Shown: positions 14,466 to 25,433, numbered from the stretch's first letter. The stretch: DNA of 64,000 nucleotides from Methylobacterium oryzihabitans (GCF_004004555.2 NZ_SACP01000005.1:172854-236853), one strand, 5' to 3'. Translations and numbers: made by a program. Notes: generated by a model not told the origin, from the sequence alone.

Positions 14466-17400
14466 ATGGTTCAGCACAAGCGCGACGCGCTGCTCACAAC
14501 GGTGTTCGTCGGCAGCGCCGTCTTCGCGCTCTTGCTGCAGGGCGTGCCGGCCCGGCCGGCGGGCCGAGCGGCGCGGGCGGGGCCGGCGGACGCGGCTACA
14601 CCTACCCCACGGGCGACGGCCCCCTGGTCGAGAGCCCGGGCGGCGCGGGCGGCGTCGCCGGCACGAACGCGTCGCGCAACGGCGGCGACGGCGGCGACGC
14701 ACCGGCCTCCTCGACGAGCGGCGCCGGCGGCGGCGGCGGTGGGGCCAGCGGCAACGACCCCAACGCCCCCCTGCCGATCGACAATGCGGGCACGCTGACC
14801 GGCGGCGACGGCGGCCGGGGCGGGCGGGCGATCAACTACGACACCGCGCGGCCCGAGAGCTTCCAGGGCGGCGGCGGCGGCGGGGCCGGCGGCGAGGGGG
14901 GGATCGCCACGCAGCCGGGCTTCAACCGGTCCGGCGGCCGCATCCAGGGCGGGGCCGGCGGCGCGGGCGGCGACGGGCAGGCGGCCGGCGGCGGCGGGGT
15001 CGGCGGCATCGGATTGTTCAACCCCGGGTTCGGCACCTTCACCAATGCCGGAGCGATCCTGGGCGGCACCGGCGGAGCCGGCGGCGGCACGGCGCGGGCG
15101 GATGGCGGCTCCGGCGGGGCCGGCGTCGTCCTGTCCAACACGAACCTCTTCACCAACCTGGCGGCCAGCACGGTCACCGGCGGGGCCGGCGGCGTCGGCG
15201 GGACGCTCGGCTTCTTCCGCCAGGCTCCGCGCACGACCCCGGGTGCGTCCGGCGACGGCGGCGCCGGGCTGTCCGGGGCGACCGGCGCGAGCGTGGCCAA
15301 TGCCGGCACCATCCGGGGCGGGACCGGCGGTGCCGGTGCGGTCGGTGTCCCCGGCTTCGTCGAGATCACAGGCCCCTCGGGGGCGACGGTCGCCACCGGC
15401 GGAACCGGGGGGACCGGCGGGGCCGGCGGCCGGGGCGGGGCCGGCGTGGACGTCGCCGGCGTGGCGAGCTTCCGCAATACCGGCACGCTGTCCGGTGGTG
15501 CGGGCGGCACCGGCGGGACGGGCGGCGCCGCCAACGGCGGCGGCGAGAGCGGTTTCGACGGCCCGCCCGAGGCCTCCGGCGGCGCGGGCGGGACTGGCGG
15601 CACCGGCGGGACGGGTCTGCGGATCGGCGGCGGGACCGGCCTGAGCAATGCCGGGACCGTTCGGGGCGGCAGCGGCGGACAGGGCGGCGACGGCGGCCTG
15701 TCGGGCTTCGGCACGCTCAGCCGGAGCGGGAACGGCGGCCAGGGCGGCGCGGGCGGCATCGGGGCGCAGGTCGCCGCCCCCGACTTCACCAATTCCCGGC
15801 TCATCGTCGGCGGCGTCGGCGGCGCGGGTGGGGCCTTCGGCGCGGCCGGCGCGTCGGGGGCGTCCGGTCCGTCGGGCGTTGCCGGCAGCGGCGGCACCGG
15901 CGGCACCGGTCTCGTGCTGGACGGGACGACCCGCCTCACCAACGCACCGTTGGCCAGCATCTCGGGCGGCAACGGAGGGGCGAGCACGACCGCCGGCGGC
16001 GCCGGCGGGATCGGCGTGTTCGCGCCCTCCGGCGGCACCCTCATCAATGCCGGGACGATCAGCGGCGGCGGCGGGTTTCAGCGCGGCAGCACCGGCGCCG
16101 CGGGTTCGGGCCCGGGTGGGACGGCCATCGTCGGCGCCGATCTCGCCATCGTCAATTCCGGCACCATCGCCGTCGGGGACGGCGCCACCGGCCCGGCCGG
16201 CCCGGGGACCGGTCGCGCCATCAGCTTCACCGGCGGGCTCAACAGCCTCACGCTGACCGGCACCTCGCAGATCGACGGGACGGTCGCCGCCTTCAGCGCC
16301 AACGACCGCCTCGTCCTCAGCGGCGCGAGAGACGGCAACTTCTCCGCCGCCGCGATCGGGACGCAATACCAGAATTTCGGCGTGTTCCAGAAGGTCGATG
16401 CCGGGGTCTGGACCCTCACCGGAACGACCGCGGCGGCGACCCCCTGGCAAGTGCTCGGCGGGACGCTCGCGATCGGGGCGGATGGCAGCCTCGGCGCGTC
16501 GTCGGGCGGGATCCTGCTGGACGGCGGTACGCTCCAGATCACCGCCCCCCTCTCGACCAATCGCACCGTCACCCTGGGGGCGGCCGGCGGGACGATCGAC
16601 ACGCGTTCCCGCTCGCCGATGACCGCGGGCGGGCCCTTCGTCGGCACGGGCGGGCTGACGGTGACGGGGGGCGGCCGCCTGACGCTGTCGGGGGCCAACA
16701 CCTATACCGGCGAGACGACGGTCGATTTCGGCACGCTGACGCTGGCGGCCGGCGGCTCGCTGGCCTCGTCGGTCACGACGCTGGTCGGCGGCCGCTTCTC
16801 CAACGCCGGAACGGTCGCCGGCAGCCTCACCAATGCCAGTTCCGCGACCAACGACGGCACCATCGCGGGGCCCGTCGTCAACAGCGGCACCTTCGTCAAC
16901 CGCGGCACCGCCGGCGCGCTCACCAGCACCGCCGGCAGCGTGACCAGCACCGGCACGTTCACCGGCGCGGCGACGATCACCGGCGGCAGCCTCGTGCTCG
17001 GTTCCGGCAGCCTCCTCGACGGCGCGCTGACGAACGGCGCCACGGTGACGGCCCAGGGTCGCATCGCCGGCCCGGTGACGAACCTCGCCGGGGCGAGCTT
17101 CACGCTGTCGGGGCCGCTGGCCGACCTCACCGCCCTGAGCAACGCCGGCACCGTGAGCCTCGCGGGCAACGGCCTCGGCATCGGCACCCTGACCGGCGAG
17201 GGCGGGGTGATCCAGAACGCCTCCGGCACGGCGGCGACGCTGACGCTGGGAGCCGGCAGCAGCGGGAGCGTGCTGCAGGACGGCGTGGGCGGCGGCGCCC
17301 TGTCGGTGGCCAAGGTCGGGGCCGGACCCCTGACGCTGACAGGCGCCAACACCTACAGCGGCGCGACGACGATCGCCGCCGGCACGCTGGCGCTCGCCGG

Positions 17401-20400
17401 CTCGGGCACCCTCGCCGCGTCGAGCGGCCTCACCCTGGCCGGCGGCGCCACCTTCGACATCGCCGGCCTCACCGATGGCGGCCTCGCCATCCGCAGCCTC
17501 GCCGACGACGCCGCGGGCGGGACCGGCACCGTGGCGCTCGGCGCCAACCGCCTGACCCTGACGGACGCCTCCGGCAGGTTCTCCGGCCCCATCACCGGCA
17601 CCGGCGGCCTGACGCTCGCCGGCGGCAGCCAGACCCTGACCGGCGCCAGCAGCTATACCGGTGCGACGACGATCGCGGCCGGCACGCTGGCGCTCGCGAC
17701 CGGCGGATCGCTGGCCTCGTCGGTCACGACGCTGGTCCCCGGCATCTTCTCCAACGCCGGAACGGTCGCCGGCGGCCTGACCAATGCCGGCACCGCCACC
17801 AACGACGGCACCATCGCGGGGCCCGTCGTCAACAGCGGCACCTTCGTCAACCGCGGCACCGCCGGCGCCCTCACCAGCACCGCCGGCAGCGTGACCAACA
17901 CCGGCACGTTCACCGGCGCGGCGACGATCACCGGCGGCAGCCTCGTGCTCGGTTCCGGCAGCCTCCTCGACGGCGCGCTGACGAACGGCGCCACGGTGAC
18001 GGCCCAGGGTCGCATCGCCGGCCCGGTGACGAACCTGACTGGAGCGAACTTCACGCTGTCGGGGCCGCTGGCCGACCTCACCGCCTTAAGCAACGCCGGC
18101 ACCGTGAGCCTCGCGGGCAACGGGCTTGCCGTCGGCACCCTGACCGGCGAGGGCGGGGTGATCCAGAACGCCTCCGGCACGGCGGCGACGCTGACGCTGG
18201 GCTCCGGCAGCAGCGGCGGGAGCGTCCTGCAGGACGGGGCGGGCGGCGGCGCCCTATCCGTGGCCAAGGTCGGAGCCGGAACCCTGACCCTGACCGGCGC
18301 CAACACCTATTCGGGCGGCACCGCGTTCAACGGCGGCACGCTCCTCGCCGCCAGCGACGCCAGCCTCGGCGCGGCGACGGGAGCCTTGAGCTTCGGCGGC
18401 GGCACCCTCGCCACTGGCGCGACCTTCACCACCGGGCGCACGCTGACGCTCGGCGCGGCGGGAGGCACGCTGGCGCCCGAGGCCGGCGGCAGCCTCACCC
18501 TCACCGGCATCGTCGCCGGCTCCGGCGGGCTCACCGTGGGCGGCACCGGCCGCGTCGTCCTGACCGGAACCGGCAGCTACGGCGGGGGCACCACGGTGAA
18601 TGCGGGCGCCACCCTGCAACTCGGGGACGGCGGCACCACCGGCGCGATCGCCGGCAACGTCCTGGCCAACGGCACCCTGACGCTCGACCGCTCGGACCGG
18701 GTGGAGATCGCCGGCATCATTTCGGGCTCGGGCACCCTGAACCAGTCGGGCCCGGGCCTGACGGCGCTCACCGGCAGCAACGGCCCGGGGGCCCAGTTCA
18801 CCGGCACCGCCACCGTGACCGCCGGCACCCTCGCGATCAACGGCACCTTCGGCGACACCGCCGGCAACCGCGCGGTCGTCACCGTCGGGGCCGGCGGCAC
18901 TCTGCTGGGGTCCGGCACCATCGCGGGCTCGGTCGCGGTCAACGGCGGCACCGTCTCGGCCGGCAACTCGCCGGGCACGCTGACGGTCGCGGGCAACTAC
19001 ACCCTCGCTCCGGGCTCGACCTCGCTGTTCGAGTTCGGCAGCCCCGGCATCGTCGGCGGCACGAGCAACGACCTCATCGTCGTCAGCGGCGACCTCCGGC
19101 TCGGCGGCACGCTCGGCCTCGTCTCGGCGAACGCGGCCACGGTCCCGCCGGTCTCGGGCGCCTACCGATTGTTCAACGTCGGCGGCACGGTCTCGGGCGC
19201 CTTCGACGCCATCACGACGCCGGGCCCCGGCACGGCGGCGCTCGTCTACACCAATATCCCGAACCAGGTGAACGCGCTGCTCACCAACGGCAACCAGTCG
19301 GTGCAGTTCTGGGACGGCACCGACACCACCGGCGCCGCGGCCGGCGGCCAGGGCGGCACCGGCACCTGGAGCGCGGGCGGCACCAACTGGACGCGCCTGC
19401 CGGGCGGGCAGATCAACGACCTCTGGCGCTCCGGCGTCGGCCTGTTCGGCGGCAGCGCCGGCACGGTGACGGTGGCCGGGGCCCAGGCCGTCCAGGGCTT
19501 GCAGTTCACGGTCGACGGCTACCGGCTCGACGGCAGCGGCACGCTCACCCTCACCGGCGATCCGTTCACGACCCTGAGCCAGAGCTTCGTCACCGTCGAT
19601 ACGGGCGTGTCGGCGACCATCGCCACCGCACTGACCGGGCAAAATGCCGGGATCGGCCTGCGCAAGCTCGGCGACGGCACGCTGACGCTCTCCGGCATCG
19701 GCACCTATACCGGTGCGACGACGATCGCGGCCGGCACGCTGGCGCTCGCGACCGGCGGATCGCTGGCCTCGTCGGTCACGACGCTGGTCCCCGGCATCTT
19801 CTCCAACGCCGGAACGGTCGCCGGCGGCCTGACCAATGCCGGCACCGCCACCAACGACGGCACCATCGCGGGGCCCGTCGTCAACAGCGGCACCTTCGTC
19901 AACCGCGGCACCGCCGGCGCCCTCACCAGCACCGCCGGCACCGTGACCAGCACCGGCACGCTCCTCGGCGCGGCGACGATCACCGGCGGCAGCCTCATGC
20001 TCGGTTCCGGCAGCCTCCTCGACGGCGCGCTGACGAACGGCGCCACGGTGACCGCCCAGGGCCGCATCGCCGGGCCGGTGACGAACCTGACTGGAGCGAG
20101 CTTCACGCTGTCGGGGCCGCTGGCCGACCTCACCGCCCTGAGCAACGCCGGCACCGTGAGCCTCGCGGGCAACGGCCTCGGCATCGGCACCCTGACCGGC
20201 GAGGGCGGGGTGATCCAGAACGCCTCCGGCACGGCGGCGACGCTGACGCTGGGTGCCGGCAGCAGCGGCAGCGTCCTGCAGGACGGGGCGGGCGGCGGCG
20301 CCCTGTCCATGGCCAAGGTCGGGGCCGGAACCCTGACGCTGGTGGGGGACAACACCTACAGCGGCGGAACCCGGGTCGCGGGCGGCGTCCTGGCGCTCGG

Positions 20401-22024
20401 CCGCCCGGGCGCCGCGGGAACCGGGACGATCGCCCTCGACGCCGGCACCCGCCTCGCCTTCCTCGGCAGCGGCTACACGGTCGCGAACGCCCTCCGTCTC
20501 ACCGGCCCCGCCGCCGCGACGATCGATTCCGGTCCGGGCACGGTCGCGCTGTCGGGTCCGATCTCCGGAGCGGGCGCGCTGGAGAAGGCCGGCCTCGGCA
20601 CCCTGGTGGTGACCGGCAGCGGAACCCATACCGGCGCCACCGCGGTCGCGGCCGGCATCCTCCAGGTCGACGGGGCGTTCACCGGCTCGTCGATCCTGAC
20701 GGTCGGGCCGGGTGCGGGCCTCACCGGAACCGGGCGGACCGGTGCGGTCGCGGTTCAGTCGGGCGGCTTCGTGGCGCCCGGCAACGCCGCCAACCCCACC
20801 GGCACCCTGACCGCCGAGGGGCCGGTGGTGCTCCAGGGCGGCGCGACGCTGGCGACGACGCTGTCGCTGACGGCGGCGAGCCAGCTCGTCACCGCCTCCA
20901 CGGCGGCGATCGCCTCCGGGGGCATCCTGCAGATCACCCCATCGGCCCTCACCTACTCGACGCCGGTGCGGCTGCCGATCCTGGTGGCGGGCGCGGGGCT
21001 CACCGGGCAGTTCAGCACCGTCACCTTCACCGCGCCGGTGCGCGGCCTCCAGCCGACGGTCGGCTACGACGCCAACACCGCCTTCCTCCAGTTCGGCGAG
21101 TCGGCGCCCGACGGCCCGACGCCGCCGGGACCGGACCTGACGAGCGCGATCGCCGCGGCGCAGGGACTGGCGCGCGACCGCATCGGCGCCTTCGTCACCC
21201 AGCGCGTCCTCGGCAGCGTGCTGACCGGCTTCAACCAGCAGATCAGTTGCGGCGACTGCTTCAGCGGCTTCGGCATGGCCGGGTCCTACAGCGTCGGCGC
21301 GCAGGGGCGGAAGGCCCTGACCGAGGAGCTGATCGCCATCGGCGGCTTCGCCTATACCGGCTACGACAGCGGCCGCGTCCGGGTGTCCGGCGCGCCGATC
21401 TTCGCCGGCCTGCTGCGCTACGATCCGGCCGGATTCGGCGCGGCGCGGCCGTTCGTGGATGTCGGCGGCCTGTTCGCGCCGAGCCAGAGATCGACCTACA
21501 GCCGGATCTACAGCTTCGGCACCATGACCGGCCAGGGCACCGGGCAGATCGCGAGCACCGGCGCCTCGGTCTTCGCCCGGGTCGGCACCGTCGCCCGGCT
21601 GTCGCCGCAGGACGAGATCGCGGCGGCCGTCGAGTACAGCCGCGGCTGGCAATTCGCCGGCGCCTACAACGAGGGTTTGCTCGCCCCCAACCCCTACGCC
21701 CTGGCGAGCACCGGCGGCACCGACGTCATCAACATCGCGAAGCTCGGCGGGCAGTACACGCACCTGTTCGGCAGCGCGATCGAGACGCAGATCAACCTCG
21801 GCGTCGCCCACGGCTTCGACCTCAGGAGCGGCCTTCGCGGCACGGTGGCCGGCATGCCGTTCACCACCCCGATCAAGGATCTCACCTGGGCGGAATACGG
21901 CGCGCGGGTCAGCTACCGCTTGCAGCGCAACCTCGCCCTCGACGCGTTCATCCTCGGCACGCTCGGGCCGCGGCCGGTCGGCGACACCATCCATGGCGGC
22001 GCCTCGGTGCGCTACGCGTTCTGA
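14466..22024 (+). CDS. Giant autotransporter adhesin-like protein, signal peptide and passenger in different frames
   Basis: A type V secretion protein of about 2,519 codons. The signal peptide starts at ATG 14466 (MVQHKRDALLTTVFVGSAVF, then ALLLQGVPA) in one frame. From about 14550 the coherent sequence (GPSGAGGAGGRGYTYPTGDG and onward) continues in the frame one base back and runs uninterrupted to TGA at 22022-22024. The passenger first has glycine-rich 'GGAGG' stretches alternating with NAGTL/NAGTI repeats, then autotransporter-associated beta-strand motifs such as LTGANTYSGATTIAAGTLAL. Three near-identical 660-bp internal repeats lie in it. The last roughly 260 residues form the outer-membrane beta-barrel, ending in an aromatic residue (RYAF). 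A CxxC pair (SCGDC) precedes the barrel. With the frame break it may be silent, phase-variable, or a sequence error. Confidence 0.85.
16703..17358 (+). repeat. Autotransporter passenger repeat, copy 1
   Basis: About 656 bases starting TATACCGG and ending at the next NTYSG-coding site. It encodes the series SLASSVTTLVGGRFSNAGTV through LSGPLADLTALSNAGTVSLA to a GAGPLTLTGANTYSG end. By eye it is roughly nine-tenths identical to copies 2 and 3. Confidence 0.85.
17654..18315 (+). repeat. Autotransporter passenger repeat, copy 2
   Basis: About 662 bases. The first 236 bases (17653-17888) appear identical to the start of copy 3 (19705-19940). Differences elsewhere are scattered substitutions and a three-base addition (GSSGG for GSSG). 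Confidence 0.85.
19706..20364 (+). repeat. Autotransporter passenger repeat, copy 3
   Basis: About 659 bases, separated from copy 2 by a unique 1.4-kb pertactin-like segment that codes for a VNGGTVSAGNSPGTLTVAGN stretch. The shared identical start suggests recent gene conversion or duplication inside the gene. Confidence 0.85.
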
Positions 22025-24309
22025 CGCCTCTCGCGGCCAGCGGCGGCACCGATCCCGGGCGGTTCTCCGGCCGGGGCGTCCTTCGCCGGATCGGCCGGAT
22101 CGGCCGCCGCGTCGGGCCGGGACGGCTGCTGGCCGGCGGCCTGCTCGTGCTGCTGCTGCTCGTGCGGATCACCGATCCTCCCGCGGTCGAGGCCCTGCGC
22201 CTGCGGACCTTCGACGCGATGCAGGCGCTCGCCCCCCGGGTGCCGCCGGCCGAGCGCCCGGTGGCCATCGTCGACGTCGACGAGGCGAGCCTCGGGGAGT
22301 TCGGCCAGTGGCCGTGGACGCGCACGCGGCTCGCCGCGATCTGCCGGGCGCTCCAGGAGGCCGGGGCGGCGCTCGTCGCCTTCGACATCGTGTTCTCCGA
22401 GCCCGACCGGCTGTCGCCGCCGCTCCTGGCCCGGACCGTGCCGAACCTGAGCGAGGCGGCGCGCGCCGACCTTCGGGCACAGCCCGACAGCGACGCGGTC
22501 TTCGCCGCGGCGATCGGGCGGATGCCCGTCGTGCTGGGGCAGACCGCCACGACCACGCCGGTCGCCTGGACGGGGGACGGGCCGCCGCCGCAGACCGGCA
22601 CCGCGGTGGTGGGAACGCATCCCGACCCCGAGACGGCGCTCGTCGCCTTTCCCGGCCTCGTGCGCAACCTGCCGGTGCTGGAGCGCGCCGCCGCGGGGCG
22701 GGGCGTCTTCACGATCAGCCCGGAGCGGGACGGCGTGGTGCGGCGGGTGCCGCTGGTGCTGCGGGCGGGCGGCACCGTCGTGCCGACCCTGGCGCTCGAC
22801 ATCCTGCGGGTGGCGACCGGGGCCGACACCCTGCTGATCCGCACCGACGAGGCCGGCGTCGTGTCGCTGCGCCTGCCCGACCTCACCGTGCCGACCGATC
22901 CGCGGGGCCAGATCTGGGTGCGCTTCGGCCCGCACGATCCGGGGCTCTACGTGTCGGCCCGGGACGTCCTGAACGGGACGGTGCCGCCGGGGCGGTTCCG
23001 CGACCGGATCGTCCTCGTCGGCACCTCGTCGGTCGGCCTGCTCGACAACCGCACCACGCCCCTCGACCGCGCGATGCCGGGCGTCGAGGTCCACGCGCAG
23101 CTCCTGGAGAACCTCCTGACCGGCACCACCCTCACGGTGCCGAACGAGGCGGTCCTGATCGCGGTCGGCGCGACGGCGGCGGCGTCGCTCGCCATCATCC
23201 TGGTCGCGCCGATCCTCGGCGCCCTCGGCCTGCTGCTGTTCGGCGCCGTCGTGGCGGCGCTGTTCGTCGTCGCGTCCTGGCACCTGTTCTCGGGGCACGG
23301 CATCCTGTTCGATGCCACCTACCCGCTGCTGGCGACCTCGCTGGTCTATCTCACCCTCGTCTTCACCAACTACTTCCGCGAGCAGGCCGGGCGCCGGCGC
23401 ATCCGCCTCGCCTTCGGCCGCTATCTCTCGCCGGACCTCGTCGAGCAGCTCGCCCTCTCGCCCGAGCCGCTGCGCCTCGGCGGCGTGGAGCAGCGCCTGA
23501 CGATCATGTTCTCGGACGTGCGCGGCTTCACCACGATCGCGGAGTTCTACAAGACCGATCCGGCCGGGCTGACCGCCCTGATGAACCGCTTCCTGACGCC
23601 GCTGACCAACGCCATCCTCGACCGCAAGGGGACGATCGACAAGTACATGGGCGACGCGATCATGGCGTTCTGGAACGCGCCGCTGCCCAACGCCGAGCAC
23701 GAGGCCCACGCGGCGGCGGCCGCCCTCGACATGCTGGCGCGGATGGACGCCCTGAACGCCGCCCGCCGGACCGAGGCGGAATCGGGCGGGCACCCGGTCC
23801 TGCCGCTCGACGTCGGCATCGGCATCAACACCGGAGACTGCGTGGTCGGCAACATGGGCTCCGACCTGCGCTTCGACTACTCGGTCCTGGGCGACCCCGT
23901 GAACGTCGCCTCGCGGCTCGAAGGGCAGTCGAAGTTCTACGGGGTGAAGATCGTCCTGGGCGAACCGACCGCGCAGGCGATCCGCGACCGCTTCCCGGTG
24001 CTCGAGATCGACCTGCTCCAGGTAAAGGGCAAGACCGAGCCCGTCGCCCTCTTCACCCTCGTCGGCGACGAGGCGTTCCGGCGGTCCGAGCGGTTCGGGC
24101 AGCTCGCAGCCCGGCACGCCGGGATGATCGCGGCCTACCGGGCCCGGCACTGGGACGAGACCGAGGCGGCCGCGCAGGCCTGCCGCGCGCTGGCGGTGGG
24201 GCTGCGGATCGACGGCCTCTACGCGCTCTACGCGGAACGCGCCGAGGCCTTCCGGCGCGAGCCGCCGCCGGAGGGGTGGAACGGCGTCACCGTCGCCACC
24301 ACGAAGTAG
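22021..24309 (+). CDS. CHASE2-domain adenylate cyclase (class III)
   Basis: About 762 residues. One transmembrane helix at about residues 35-50 leads into a periplasmic CHASE2 sensor domain (PPAVEALRLRTFDAMQALAP, VDVDEASLGEFGQWPWTR, about 50-365). Three further helices (about 377-453) and then a class III cyclase domain (about 485-665) follow. It has MFSDVRGFTTIAEF (metal Asp), DKYMGDAIMAFWNAP and GDPVNVASRLEGQ (transition-state Asn/Arg); the lysine and aspartate pattern favours ATP, giving cAMP. No ATG, GTG or TTG is well placed: the first plausible codon is CTG 22021, which overlaps the autotransporter stop as CTGA. A GTG at 22147 would cut the first helix. The start is therefore unresolved, but the overlap implies coupled expression with the autotransporter. 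Confidence 0.88.
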   Translation: MTPLAASGGTDPGRFSGRGVLRRIGRIGRRVGPGRLLAGGLLVLLLLVRITDPPAVEALRLRTFDAMQALAPRVPPAERPVAIVDVDEASLGEFGQWPWTRTRLAAICRALQEAGAALVAFDIVFSEPDRLSPPLLARTVPNLSEAARADLRAQPDSDAVFAAAIGRMPVVLGQTATTTPVAWTGDGPPPQTGTAVVGTHPDPETALVAFPGLVRNLPVLERAAAGRGVFTISPERDGVVRRVPLVLRAGGTVVPTLALDILRVATGADTLLIRTDEAGVVSLRLPDLTVPTDPRGQIWVRFGPHDPGLYVSARDVLNGTVPPGRFRDRIVLVGTSSVGLLDNRTTPLDRAMPGVEVHAQLLENLLTGTTLTVPNEAVLIAVGATAAASLAIILVAPILGALGLLLFGAVVAALFVVASWHLFSGHGILFDATYPLLATSLVYLTLVFTNYFREQAGRRRIRLAFGRYLSPDLVEQLALSPEPLRLGGVEQRLTIMFSDVRGFTTIAEFYKTDPAGLTALMNRFLTPLTNAILDRKGTIDKYMGDAIMAFWNAPLPNAEHEAHAAAAALDMLARMDALNAARRTEAESGGHPVLPLDVGIGINTGDCVVGNMGSDLRFDYSVLGDPVNVASRLEGQSKFYGVKIVLGEPTAQAIRDRFPVLEIDLLQVKGKTEPVALFTLVGDEAFRRSERFGQLAARHAGMIAAYRARHWDETEAAAQACRALAVGLRIDGLYALYAERAEAFRREPPPEGWNGVTVATTK

Positions 24310-24399
24310 CCGGCGGGGCGCCCAGGCGGGACGCGGCCTGCCGCAGGCCGGGCATGGCGGGTGCGCCGCGCGGGATGTCCGGGGGCCTCGCGGTGTCGA

Positions 24400-24894
24400 T
24401 CAGGCCGGTTCCGCCCCGCTCACCGCTTCGAGGACCAGCGCCAGCGCGGTCGCGGCGAAGGTCTCCATGTTCGCGGCCCTGTCGGCCGAGCCGGTCTCCA
24501 CGGTCCTGACGAGGTCCCGGGGCCCGCTGACGGCACAGCACATGTGCCCGGCCGGGTCGCCGTAGCGGTTCCCCGACGGGCCGGCAGCGCCCGTCTCGGC
24601 CAGCCCCCATGTCGACCCGAGCCGCTGCCTCGTCGTGCTCGCGAGGAGCTGCGCATAGGGCTCCGACGCGGACCGCAGGCCGTCCATGGCCGCAGGCGTG
24701 ATCCCCAGCAATCCGTCCCGGGCCGCCGCCGTGTAGACCACGGCACCGCCCATGAAGTAGGCCGACGCACCGGCCTCGGCCAGCAGGGCGGCCGAGACCA
24801 ACCCGCCGGCCGACGATTCCGAGACCGCGATCGTCTCCCCACGCTGCCTGAGACGCGCGGCGAGTTCGGCGGCCAGTCTCTTCAGTTCGGACAT
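24400..24894 (-). CDS. CinA-family protein (nicotinamide-nucleotide amidase, PncC type)
   Basis: This 164-residue protein matches the C-terminal CinA domain alone: AVSESSAGGLVSAALLAEAG, FMGGAVVYTAAARDGLLGI and WGLAETGAAGPSGNRYGDPAG. PncC enzymes hydrolyse nicotinamide mononucleotide to nicotinate mononucleotide in the NAD salvage cycle. Start ATG 24894 has an AAGGGGAG ribosome site; the frame stays open upstream but that part looks non-coding. It converges on the cyclase gene. Confidence 0.88.
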   Translation of the reverse strand: MSELKRLAAELAARLRQRGETIAVSESSAGGLVSAALLAEAGASAYFMGGAVVYTAAARDGLLGITPAAMDGLRSASEPYAQLLASTTRQRLGSTWGLAETGAAGPSGNRYGDPAGHMCCAVSGPRDLVRTVETGSADRAANMETFAATALALVLEAVSGAEPA

Positions 24895-24910
24895 CGTCGG
24901 CTCCCCTTGT

Positions 24911-25037
24911 CGGATCGTGCGCGATCCGGACGATCGCCCCGCGGTCCCTGCGGGATCGTGGCGATCGCCGTGCAACCGCCGAGGCGATGCGGAGATCGAC
25001 CCCGCTCACGCGCCGCGCGGGCTGGGGATCAGTATCA
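24911..25037 (+). repeat. Dispersed palindromic repeat R1, copy d (diverged)
   Basis: This copy keeps GCGATGCGGAGATCGACCCC, the CGCCGCGCGGGCTGGGGATC core and the terminal AGTATCA. It is expanded and altered at its left side. Its final TCA (25035-25037) is the stop codon of the minus-strand MAPEG gene, as in copies a and c. Confidence 0.65.
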
Positions 25038-25433
25038 CACCAGCCGCAGCAGCAGCGCCACCGCGGCGACCGCCATCACCAGCATCGTCACCAGGATGCC
25101 GCCGCCGCGGCAGGCGAATTGCTGCGCCGAGTTCTTCGCCGCGACCATTCCGACCGGGTGCAGCACCCGCGCCACCAGCAGGAGGGCGAGCAGGCCCTGG
25201 ATCAGCCCGCGGGCGGCGCCGTGCGCCTCCAGCAGGCCGACCAGCAGCAGGGCGAGCGGAACGTACTCGGCGAAGTTGGCCTGCGAGCGCATCCGCACGA
25301 GCAGCACGTCGTCGCCGCCGGTGCCGTGCAGGACGTTGGCCGACAGGCGGCGCGCCATCACCCAGCCCGACAGGGCCAGGAACACCAGGGTCAACAGGGC
25401 GGCGTAGACGGCCGTCGTCGCGGGAAACACCAC
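25035..25433 (-). CDS. MAPEG-family membrane protein
   Basis: This is a protein of about 132 residues with four hydrophobic helices: AVYAALLTLVFLALSGWV, a second at YVPLALLLVGLLEA, a third at LIQGLLALLLVARVL and a last one at ILVTMLVMAVAAVALLL. It has the MAPEG-type segment RMRSQANFAEYVPLALLL and the HPVGM turn. MAPEG members are trimeric glutathione S-transferases or peroxidases; bacterial ones are mostly uncharacterised. The start is taken as GTG 25433 because GGAGGG lies seven bases upstream. An upstream ATG (25466) is possible but lies before the ribosome site. Confidence 0.82.
   Translation of the reverse strand: MVFPATTAVYAALLTLVFLALSGWVMARRLSANVLHGTGGDDVLLVRMRSQANFAEYVPLALLLVGLLEAHGAARGLIQGLLALLLVARVLHPVGMVAAKNSAQQFACRGGGILVTMLVMAVAAVALLLRLV

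Noticed and set aside
16703..20364. Possible CRISPR array or satellite DNA
   Set aside because: The repeats are 660-bp in-frame coding units of a passenger domain, not short repeats with spacers.
18254..21994. 1,246-codon minus-strand open frame antisense to the autotransporter
   Set aside because: Composition (Arg, Ala, Gly with repeated GDRA patterns) is typical of a shadow frame; no start signals or domain are seen.
14422..22020. Very long plus-strand open frame in a second frame through the autotransporter
   Set aside because: It is extremely rich in Arg, His and Gly, is unlike any protein and is open only because of the high G+C and repeats. Its end is the real cyclase.
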